This document shows positions 26,815 to 38,800 of a stretch of 64,000 nucleotides of DNA, piece after piece. The notes beneath the pieces are model-generated. The model saw nothing but the letters and a program-made list of their open reading frames with translations, searched no databases and was not told the DNA's origin. This DNA is from Aquila chrysaetos chrysaetos (lineage: Eukaryota > Chordata > Aves > Accipitriformes > Accipitridae), in contig NC_044006.1 of NCBI RefSeq assembly GCF_900496995.4, positions 79,318,108 to 79,382,107 on the forward strand, written 5' to 3'. Position 1 is the stretch's first letter; each line of letters opens with the position of its first letter. The translations under genes were made by a program, and so were the position numbers.

Positions 26815-29800
26815 CAACAATACTAATAATAATTATTAGTATTAGTATTGTAATGAAAAGGAAAATAACAAGGAGAGGGAAATAAAACCCAAGAAAGACA
26901 AGTGATGCAAATGAAAACAGTTGTTCACCATCAACTGACTGATGCGCAGCAAGTCCCTGAGCAGTGCCCACCCTGTAGTTTATGGCAGAGCATGACATCA
27001 CATGATCTGGAATATCCCTTGGGTTAGTTGGGGTCAGCTGTCCCGGCTGTGTCCCCTCCCGACTTCTTGTGCCCCCCCCCAGCCTCCTCGCTGGTGGGGT
27101 GGGGTGAGAAGCAGAACAGCCCTTGACTCTGTGCAAGCACTGCTCAGCAGTAACTGACACATACCTGTGTTACCAACACTGTTTCCAGCACAAATCCAAA
27201 ACACAGCCCCATACTAACTACTATGAGGACAATTAACTCTACCCCAGCCAAAACCAGCACACTGCTACAGGGAATTTGTCATCACTAGTGATTTAAATAT
27301 ATGCGCTCTTAATTCAGATAAATCCTCAGGCCTGTCTTTTACAAGAAGGTCAATTAGATCACAAATATTCATTCTAGTTTTAAAGTATGTGCAGAGAGAC
27401 TAAAACGTGAGGTATTCTAACCTCATTCTATGAATAATAATAATTTAGAACCACTCTGCAGACACCAACCACCTGCCCTTTTTGAAAAAGAAAAAAAATG
27501 CAACGGGGTTGATGTGGTAGTAATATTGCTAATATTTATTTGGTAATGAGATAGCCAGAATAAAGATTCTAAATAAATTTGGAAATGCACCCTTCCCCAA
27601 CACAATTGCATTATTAGAATGATGGTGGTTACGATGGAGTTGGGGCTAAGTGAGGGATAGGACTAGGAGTTAATGGGATGTCAAAGTAAAAAGAGAGGGA
27701 AAAAGTTTTTGAATTAGAACATGATTTTTTGAGGGTTGGGAAGTGAAGACTGGGGATTCCCCTCTGCACTAAGGATTGCTGGGTGAGATTACTCTCTGCT
27801 GCGGGTGCAGAGAAGGAGGGGAGAATGCACTTCTGTTGATTAAACAAAATTTTTCTGATGTTCTCCTCTCTGCTTGACAGCTGCCAGTTAGTGACAGTTA
27901 GGGTCACTCACAGCCCTTCCTTTTCTTGGTGACAGGCAGACAGCAAAATATAAATTCAGAGTTGGGGAATCTCTCTTCCCCTCTGGAAGGTTTTCCTGCT
28001 CTCTAGATGAGGAAGGATCTTTTTGTTCCCTGCCTGGTCTTCTCTTGATCTCTGTGTTAAGTTTTACATTATTTGAGGGGATCCTTGTGCCTCTGCTGGA
28101 GTGGAGACCTCTGAGCACATCAATGCTTCATAGAGCCACGCGCAGCTTTGTAAAAATTGAATCTTGTTCAACAAGCCTGCCTTTTTCTGAGGAGACCACA
28201 GGATTCTTTGATAACAGAAATTGTGTTGATACTATTGGATTTCTTCAAGTCATCTGATCTGTTATCAATGACAACTCAATTAAAAATCTTACAGTATGAG
28301 TGAGTTTATTGGTTACCTTAAATGAAAAAGTCCCTCACTGTCAATTTGGAGACATATCAGTGGGTGAGTCATTTCTAGTGGGACCAGAAAGATCAGTTCT
28401 CAGCCCAGTGCAGTGTAGCTTTTTTTTTTTTTTTTTTTTTTTCCCCAGTGTCATGCATAATATGTGAAATCTGATGGTAAAATTTATGGGTAAGATTAAT
28501 GGAACAGTAAATAAACACAGGGAGAAGGACAGTTATTGCTCCAAAGTGTTATCTGAGTTGCCCAATACAGTGGTCATGACACAGCAAAATTAGTTTTTCT
28601 GCAGATGAGCGCAGTACATTTCTAACCGAGGAATCTGGCAGTACGAGAGTCTGTCTTGGAAAGCAGTGATTCAGACATGCTTGAAGCAGATGAAGTTGAC
28701 AGAGCACAAGCAACAGTTCGTTCTTAGTTCTGCCTCTCTTGTACTTTCTAGTATAGTATTTGTCAAGACCAGGAGGAGCTGGTACATGTCCTGTAGAGTA
28801 TAGGCCTGACAACTTCAACCTGTTACTTTTGTATTGAATTTAGCAGAGGCACAGGCATTACGGTACTCCTGTTTCCGTCTCCTACTAGCAGTGTTCCTCA
28901 AGGTTTCTGTTTTGCCAGAACAACAACCGGTCACCTCTGTCCGTAGTAATATTGCTTCTGTTTCATAGATGGTGACCATCCTTTTCTCAAATCATCTAGT
29001 AGATAACTAGGTTATCGTACACTCAGAGCAGTTGTTTCCTGTATGTACTTGATCTGAAGATTGACACTTCTATTTCACACCATTGTTCAATGGTAAGATA
29101 AATGTTGCTTTCAGCTGCAAATACAGAAGCAGAAATGTAACGGGCACATATCAGATCTAGCATTCACTCCCTGTGACAATTCAAATATGTTACCAAGTTT
29201 TACTAGTTTGACTTTGTACCACCCTGGACCTTGCAGTTGGCTTGAAGTCAGTGTACTTTCTACATGAGGTACTCTAGCCATTTTGACAGAAACCTGCAGC
29301 TGATCTTGATCAGTGTTTTGAGCGGAATCTGCTACTCTCAGGTATGAAATGGTAGCCTCAAATGTGAAGGAAGGCCGCCTCTTCCAGAATTGTTCTTCTC
29401 CAGCCATGCTGTTGGCCAAGCAAAAGATTTCTCTGTCTCTCAATCTTACCTCTCCCATAGCCTTAGATACTTCATCTGTTACAGTACTACCGTTAACCTG
29501 TTTTGAACTGAGGATTTCAAAAGGTGGATTGGATTATCCATGACTTGTTTGTTGGTTTGTTTGGTAATGACAGATTAGCCCTTCCTGGTGGCTAGTGCCA
29601 GGTCTGAAGTAAGGGAAGGACAAAGATGAATTGTAGATCTTAATTTCTTGTTTTCAGAGGTGTTAAGGTTAGTTAGCCAGTGTTCTGGAAGGGTGAATGT
29701 CATTACTGGGCTCCATCTGGCTGTATTAAAAAAGTTTGCTTGAGTAGCCCAGCTTTATGGAGAGTCCCTGTTGCTGTATGGCTGCTCTGTTCTCATTTAC

Positions 29801-32800
29801 TTTTGGTCAGTGTTAATGTCCTCCACAGTTTTTGATTTGGAGATATCCTTAAATATACTTAGAGGGTATTAGATAGACTGGCATTCTGCTGATTCCTTTG
29901 TAACTCTCCTAAGGAGTTGTAAGCCTTGTTTGCATATGTGCTCATAATTTAAATATATTACTTGTACGTTTTACTTGCAACACGTGCAGTACGTACAACA
30001 CGTATTTGCAGCTGCAGAAACAAAATAAAAATTAACCGTAATTTAGTCTCTGTAACATACAGGCTGAAAGTGACCTCTTAGTCCTCAAACACACAAAGGA
30101 TTCACTGACTATCTGGCAAAACCATGATTTGGGTAGACAGCTGTTTAAGCCTCAGTAATCACAAAACAATTTGGATCAGAAGGACCTTTGTGGAAGTCAT
30201 GCAGACCAACTGTTTCACAAAACAGGTTGAAATTACAGCAGGTTGCTCAGGACCTTGTCCAGTCGGGTTCTGACTGCCTCCAGCCAAGGATGGACATCCC
30301 ACAGCATCTTTTGGCAGCCTGTTCCAACGTTTTGGTACCATCGTGTTTTGCTTTTTTTATTTTAAGAAAAAGTTCCTTATACTGAGTCAACTGCCCATGT
30401 TGCAGTGAGTTTCTGTTGCCTCTCGTCTGTTGTTGTGCACCTCCAAGAGGAAGCTGACTCTGTCTTTTCTTCACTTTTCTTCACAAAACGGAGGCAAAGA
30501 CAACACTGAGTGCCGCAGCCTTCATGGCTTTTGACATTAGCGGCGGAACCAGACCCAGACCCAGGTTTTCCTTAGTCTTCCTTCTGCTGATGATTCACTT
30601 GCAGAAGGCCACGGCATCACAAAATCTCAGAATGCTTGAGGTTGGAAGGGACCTCTGGAGATCATCTGATCAAATGCCCTCCTGTGCTCAAGCAGAGTCA
30701 CCTGTAGCTGGTTGGCCAGGACCGTGTCCAGACGGCTTTTGAATATCTCCAATGTGGGAGACTCCATAACCTCTCTGAGAAACCTGTGCAGGTGCTTGGT
30801 CACCCTTAAAGTAAAAAAGTGTTTCCTGGTATCCAGACAGAGCCTCCTGTGTTTCAGTTTCACCCATTGCCTCTTGTCCTGTCACTTGGTACCACTGAAA
30901 AGAGCCTGGCTCCATCTTCTTTAAACTCTCCCTTCAGTTATTGCTAAGTTCCTTCTTCCTCCCCCCCAAAGCCTTTTGTTCTGTAGGCTGAAAAGTCCCA
31001 GATCTCTCAGACTTTCCTCACGTGTGAGGTGCTCCAATGCCTTAATCATCTTCATGGACCTTCGCGGAGCTCTCTGCAGTAGGTCCATAGCTCTCTTGTA
31101 CTGGGAAGCCCAGCGCTGAACACAGTACTCCAGGTGTGGCCTCACCAGTGCTGAGTATAGAGAAGGATCACCTCCGTACTACACCTGCTTGCAACACTCC
31201 TAAAGCAAATCCATCCATGGAAGTTCTTCTGCTCCCCCAAGTCTAACAAGCTCAATGAGATCCTGAGCCAATTTTTTTACTACCTGCAGCACATGCACAC
31301 AACCTAGACATTTTAAAAATAGTGTTGAGAATCCAGCATTTTTATATTACAAGTGACAATGACTGAAGTCTGATTTACCAACTACTGGGCTGAAAAACTG
31401 TTTTCTTGCTAAGAAACTTTAGTCTAAAGATAAAGAGAAAGTAAATGTTAACTCTAACCCCCCCCAAATTAAATATAAATTTAGGATAGGACAAGCCAAA
31501 GAGTTAAAGATGAAAAAGAAAATAGTAAGATTGGTTTAAATATATTGGAAGTAGGAAGCCTACTACTGAAACTGAGAAATTAATGAAATTTAAAAAACCT
31601 GTTGTTGGAAGTCAGCTGCTTAAAGTCAGATAAGAAAATAAACTCATTCTTTTAATCAATGTTGACTTTAGAGATAAGGGAAGGTCCCATACCTGTGCAG
31701 TTTGGGTTTTGGAGGGCAGGTGGAAAGACCGTCTCTGAAAAACTTTTTCACACCAAGATATCGAATAGAAATAAATTTAACACACACTAAATGAGGAGTT
31801 GTAAGTGGTTTTTCATGCAGGACTCTCATGAAATTGCTTAACTACCAACTACTGTCCCTTTGTACTTGGCACTGGTGAGACCACACCTTGAATACTGTGT
31901 TCAGTTTTGGGCCCCTCACTACAAGACAGACATTGAGGTGCTGGAGCGTGTCCACAGAAGGGCAACCAAGTTGGTGAGGGGCCTGGAGCACAAGTCTTAG
32001 GAGGAGCGGCTGAGGGAGCTGGGGCTGTTTAGTCTGCAGAAAAGGAGGCTGAGGGGAGACGTTATGGCTCTCTACGACTACCTGAAAGGAGGTTGTAGTG
32101 AGGTGGGTGTCCATCTCTTCTCCCAAGTAACAAGCGATAGGACGAGAGGAAATGGCCTCAAGTTGTGGCAAGGGAGATTTAGGTTGGATATTAGGAAAAA
32201 TTTCTTTACTGAAAGGGTTCTCAAGCACTGGAACAGGGTGTCTAGGGAAGGGGTTGCGTCACCATCCCTGGAGGTATTTAAAAGACATGTAGACATGGTG
32301 CTTAAGGACATGGTTTAGTGGTGGACTTGACAGTGCTACATTTACGGTTGGACTCGATGATCTTAAAGGTCTTTTCCAACTTAAATGATGCTATGATTCC
32401 CTACAATGTGTTACCTATTACTGAAATCTCCTTCAGTACCAGCGGGGTGGTAAGTAGTTAATGTGATGCCAAAAACATACCGGGACCAATCCTGGATATT
32501 GGAAGCCAATTGGTACTAACTGTAGTAAAGAATGGTCTTAATAGACATGTGATCTATTGGGGAAGAGTCAATATGACTTCTGTAGCAGGAAGGCATGACT
32601 GGTTATGTTCTTTGAAGAATTAAGCAGGCAACTTTACAAACAAAGTGGTGGTCGCCAAATTCACTGCTACCTCTTAAGAAGTAGCTGGGAATCATTACAA
32701 TGCTGCATAGCTGCCAAAACAATTACAGTGCTAGGAATTATTAGAGAAGGAACCAAGAACCAAATAAAATGTCATTATGTGCTCCATCCAGAATGGTAGT

Positions 32801-35800
32801 GTACAGTTCTACTTAACCTATCTCAAAAAAGATGCAGTCAAGCAGAGACCAGGCCAGTATGGTATTTACCACTGGGGATTGCTTTGGAGGCCAGAGTTAT
32901 AACGGGTCTCAGGAAGATGTTAGGCAATTTAATGAAGACTATGTCCATTAGTAGGTATTAAAGTTGATGGTCTGGACAAAAGCTCCAGCTCAAAAAGTCT
33001 CCGATTTCTGACTGATGAAAGACGAGAGGATGTACTAGGATATACAAATGTATAAAGATACCCTATTCTTAAACTCTTCTTACAGCATCTGCAACAGGGT
33101 TTATTGAATTGTGTATTCTGGGTTGGATGGATATTTATTCTGATTCATTATGGCAGTTCTCATGATCTTCTGTTATACTCTCCATAGTGTTGACCCCAAC
33201 GATCAGAAGAAGACGGCTTGTTATGACATAGATGTAGAAGTTGAAGACCCATTAAAGGGACAGATGAGTAGTTTTCTTCTCTCAACAGCTAACCAACAGG
33301 AGATTACAGCATTGGACAACAAGGTACTAGCCCAGGAGTAAAGTATCACATGGCATATATACTCATTGTGTACCTTCATGTGGGTTTGGTGTCACACGTC
33401 AAAGACAGTAATGTCATGAGACAGGGACTTCTCAATTGGATGTGCTTTCATCAGCCACATGGAATGGGAATACAGAGGGGTGAGTGGTATTCCCGCTTAG
33501 GGTTTGATCCAGGGCCTGACACAGTGTCGAGGTGGTAGAAGCAGAGTTTCACAGGTAGTATAATGAGTCCCCTGGCAGTCAAGAATCATCTGAACTGTTT
33601 GACTGTGACTTTTTATTGAGAGGTCATGGTATCTTGCTAAATTGCTATAAGGCAAAGCTAAGAGAATCTCATACTCCAGATGTGTTTTATGCATGCACGG
33701 TTGTAGAACAGCTCTCTGCCGTAGGTGCAAATATGGAAAATGCATGGCAGAAAAATCACTTGGAGCAGTTTGGCAGACTTGTTTTCAGTGTTATTGAAAG
33801 AGGATCATGCGCACTTCAAATAATAGTATCTGTCTTACAGCAGTGGTGAGCTCTGCAGACTGCATTAGGGGTTCATGTCACAGGGACTGTTAGCCAGCCT
33901 TTGGCACATGTGTGAATGGCTGATTTAGCTTGGTAGGGTATAAACAAAAGTGGCTTCTCAGAGCAAGGGAAGAAGAGGTGTGACATCGTGGACCAGAGAT
34001 GATTTATGTTACATACAGTCAGGCCCAGTTTCTGTTTGTTTACCTCTAATACAAACAAATATGTTAAACTGTGGTCTTCATGTGATTTTAAAGGGGGTTT
34101 GGACACTAGCAATCCTATGGATTGTGGTAACTGTTGAGGCATCTTTTGTTTTACGGCTCTTGAGAAAGGTCCTTCTCAGCAGGGCAGCTGCTTGGCCACT
34201 TGGTTCCCAGCCTATATAAGCTTGCATGCAGCATGCATAGGATTGTTCTGTTTCCAGTACAGCTCACCTTTTCCCATGTCTGTATCACCTCTTTTTTGAG
34301 CATTTGCTACAGCGGAGGGCAAGCTGTGATTAGTAAAGTTACTGAAGTCACTTCTGGGTAAAGAGGCAGACTGCTGCATTATTATCATCTGTACCATTTA
34401 TTGCTATGCTGCCACAGAGTCCTCTAGTGGAAACTCGGTGCATGCCAACAGATTTCTCTTCAGCATGGCTACATCCTTTTCCCAAATAAGGAATGATTTT
34501 AAGTTGACAGCCGCTTTCTTCTGTTAACATACCATATCGTTGTGCCTACAGTGGTGGCCTTGATGGCATAGCCAGATCAGGGGAGGATTATTTTCTCCCA
34601 TGTGCCTGGCCACATTAGCTGTTTTGGCAAAATAGATGTATACATGAAATTAAACAAGATAGGTTTACAATCTCAAACTAGAAATTTAGAGGAACGGGGT
34701 AGCAAAAGTCTGCTTTTCTGTGTGTATATCCAAATGATTCATTAACTGTCCTCCCATTGACCATACTTGATTTTGTTATCCAGGATGATTATAGGACCTT
34801 GACTTCTCTTTGGAGTCTTTGTTGTTCCCTGCATGTTAGTGCTCATTTCTTTCATAGTATTTCTCATGTGTTCTCTAATATATGACTCATTTTCTATAAA
34901 ACTTCCACACTCCTGATTTCTCACTGTTCACACTCTTCTTTTTGCAGCCATTGTGACTTTAGTAGGCTTCCTCTTAAGAAAAAGTCTAGAAGTCATGGCT
35001 GTTATGTGAGTTAATTTAACATGGACTTGATAAGGCAATCACTGGAAATTTTAAGGATCACAGCAGGGTATTGAAGATAGGATGATGATTAACCAGGAGA
35101 ATAACTGCTTTCTTGCATTGGGCACTGTTTAAAGACATATTTATATAGCACCTTTCCGGAAGAATCACAGACTTGGCAGAAAGACTGATCATACACAGGA
35201 AATTATTACATTTTACAGTGACATGACTTAGCTCTTCAGTATTGCATATAGCATGCCATCCAGCAGTTCAACGCAGGAAGTGGAGAAGAATCCTGTACAT
35301 ACTTGTATTGCAGTACAAGTGAAACCAAAATGTAATTGCAGGATTGTGGTTAACTCCCTCTTTGAAGGGAAAAAGCCATGGCAACCTGCACAAGTCTGCA
35401 GTGTAGAATTGTCACCTTTGCACGTTACAAGAAGCACAAAGATGCTAATGGGTTGACCTCAGGGTCACTGGAGCATGGGAGGGATTAAGTTAACATCTGC
35501 TTTGTTTTTTTTCTGTCAGATTCATGAGACAATCGAATCCATAAATCAGTTAAAAATACAACGTGATTTCATGCTGAGTTTCTCCAAAGATCCCAAAGGA
35601 TACATCCAAGACCTTCTCCGGTCCCAAAGTAGGGATCTTAAGGTGAGCTAAGGTTTGAAGAAGAATGAATAGTGGAACCAGAACTTTTAAGAATTTTATC
35701 TAGTTGTATATAGAGTGTATAGCTAAAACATCCAGGATGAAAAATTGGTGGAAGACAGGCAATGAGTGGAATACTGCAATCTCAGAGCAGACAGTATGCA

Positions 35801-38800
35801 GGAAAGACAGTTTAGGTTGTATTCCACTTCCAGTGGAACAGCGGTGCTTAATGGGGGTGGTAGGCGAATTTCTGGTTGGACAGTAAGATCGAAGTGCAAG
35901 GCTGTGTTGGTGTACTCTGTAAAATTAAAGCTATATAAAACTCAGTAGGAGCATCCTATAGTACAATAACATAATTTGGGTGTTTTGTTAGTTCATAATT
36001 TAACCTTATGTAAGAAATAGGCAGATTAAATATCAGCTGCCTCTGAGCTTAGCTTTGAGATACCCAAGAAATGGAATGTAAAGAAGTTCAGTTGTTTGCC
36101 AGCAAAAATGAATAATTTGTTCCTCATAAAGTTTCACACTTTGTGTCTTTAACTCAGGTGCTTCAAAACCAGTTGTATTAATGAATCCATGAAATTATTT
36201 TAATAAAATCATTGTGTCTTTCAAATATAAATGTCTAGTTTGTTAGTCAATAGTCTTCCAAAGCTCTACTGTTAAGATTATGATTATTATTATTATTAGG
36301 ACAGGCATCTGAAAGAATGTTTAAATAAAGCAGCCTTTAGCTTGAAGAACTTACAAACTAAGGTATTGTGGAGCTTCTCTAGCTGCATACATACAACAGT
36401 TGTTCAGTGTTCTCCCTGACTGACAACCAGTCCCATAAGGGTATTTTCTATAATGTTCTGCCCTACTGTCATTAGAATTGTGATTGCACAGTACTACTTT
36501 GCAAAAGATGCTAATAATTTTATATTTACCCTTAATTCTGTGATGCTGGAGGCATAGTCATCAGAATTTTATCTTTTTATAGAATCATGGAATGGTTTGG
36601 GTTAGAAGGGACCTTAAAGATCATCTAGTTCCACGCCCCCTGCCATGGGCAGGGACACCTTCCACTAGACCAGGTTGCTCAAAGCCCCATCCAGCCTAGC
36701 CTTGAACACTTCCAGGGATGGGGCATCCAAAGCTTCTCTGGGCAACCTTTTCCAGTGTCTCACCACCCTCATCGTACAACATTTCTTCCTTACATCCAAT
36801 CTAAACCTACCCTCTTTCAATTTTAAAACATTGCCCTTGTCCCATCAGTACAGGCCTTGCTAAAAAGTCTGTCCCCATCTTTCTTTTAAGCCCGCTTTAA
36901 GTACTGAAAGGCCACAATAAGGTCTCCCTGGAGCCTTCTCTTCTCCAGGCTGAACAACCCCAACTCTCTCAGCCTGTCCTCACAGCAGAGATGCTCCAGC
37001 CCTCTGATCATCTTTGTGGCCTCCTCTGGACCCACTCCAACAGGTCCATGTCTGTCTTGCCCTGTGGACCCCACAGCTGGACACAGTGCTCCAGGTGGTG
37101 TCTCAGGAGAGCAGAGTAGAGGGGCACAATCCCTTCCCTCAACCTGCTGGCCACACTGCTTTCGATGCAGCCCAGGATACAATTGGCTTTCTGGGCTACA
37201 AGCACATATTGCCGACTCGTATCTAATTTTTTGTCCACGATTATCCCCAAATCCTTCTCCACAGGGCTGCTCTCAATCCATTCATCCCCCAGCCTTTATT
37301 GATGCGGAGGATTGCCCCAACCCAGGTGATGACATCAGTTGCTCTTCTGTTATCCACCAATGCAGTCACTCCATTGTAGAAGGCCGCTGGATTAGTCATG
37401 CACAATTTGCTTTTGGTGAAGCCATTGGCTGTCTCTGATCACCTCCCTGCCTTCCATATGTTCTGACATTCTTCCAGGAGGCTCTGTTTCATAATCTTAC
37501 TGGGCGTAGAGGTGAGGCTGACTGGTTGGTAGTTCCCAGGGTCCTCCTTTTTACCCTTTTTGAAAATGGATGTGATGTTTCCCTTTTTCCTGTCACTGGG
37601 GACTTTGCCTGACTGCCATGACTTTTCAAATGTGTTGGAGAATGGCTTAGTGACTACATCAGCCAGTTCCCTCAGGACCCTGGTGTGCATTTCATCAGGT
37701 CCCATGGACTTGAGTATGTTCAGGTTCCTCAGATGGTCTCAAACCTGATCTTCTGCTGCGATGAGAGGGACTTCTTTCCCCCTTGAGGTTCAGGGGCTTG
37801 AGAGATGTGTGAAGAGATTATCATTGAAAACTGAGGCAAAAAAAAATTATTAACTTAGCCTCTCCATATTGGTTTTCACCAGCTCTCCTGTGTTATTTAC
37901 CTGGGACAGGTACATTTTCTTTAATCTTCCTTTTCTGGCCAACGTACCTGTAAAAGCCCTTCTTATTATTCTTCGCATCCCTTGCCAAATTCAGCTCCAG
38001 CTGTGCCTTAGCTTTACTGAGCCCATCCCTACAGCAGCATCCCTATATTCTTCCCAAGATACATGTCCCTGCTTCCAGTGCTTGTGCCTTTCCTTCTTAC
38101 ACTTTAGTTTGACCAGGAGGTCCTTACTGAGCCCTGCCGGTCTCCTGCCTTCCTTGTCCAGTTTCTTACACATGGGAATTTAGAGCTCTTTCACTCTAGG
38201 AGAAATGTCATTAAAGAGCTGCCAGCTCTGTTCAGCTCCTTTGTCCCTAACGGCAGTTTTCCAGGTGGTCTCATCCACTAATTCCTTAAACAACTTACAG
38301 GTTTTTCAAATCTTGGTTTCTTGGCAGTTGCACAGAGACTGAAAAATCAGCTCAGCACTTTGGCCATTTTGGAATTACTAGAGTTTTCTGTTCCTTGCAT
38401 TTTAATAGAGTTATTTTTCCTTAATGCTTTCCCCATCAGAACTTTCCTTAAAATCAAGGTAAGTTATGCTTTGAGCTAAGGGCAACAGTAGTATAGAGTT
38501 GTGCTTCAATCTGATGTGAATACCTTAACAATTTCAAGCTGTTACCCTGTTTATGGGTAACTACTGAGGTTCTTTGGATACATAGGCTAATAAAATATAC
38601 AGTGCCATGGAACTTTTCCTGGGCACTGGACCTAAACTGTCCATGCTGTTAAATTGTTAGAGATTGTGGCACTTAGCCTGGGCAACTACTGGTGTCTAGA
38701 ATTATTCCTAGCCACAGTTGAGAAGCAGAAGTTAGGAGCTGTTCACAGCTGACAGTTTGTATGCAACCATCTTGTTTTGGTAGTAAGCACACGTGCCATT

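Larger units (their letters stand above)
25010..33187 (+). other. SMARCD3: SMARCD3 intron, 8.2 kb, repeat-rich
   Basis: It interrupts a Ser codon (phase 2). It holds an LTR in minus orientation at 26644-27261 and CR1 pieces of different ages on both strands between 26.4 and 33.05 kb. The overlapping 100-codon open frames near 25.98-26.32 kb occur on both strands and look accidental. Confidence 0.8.
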
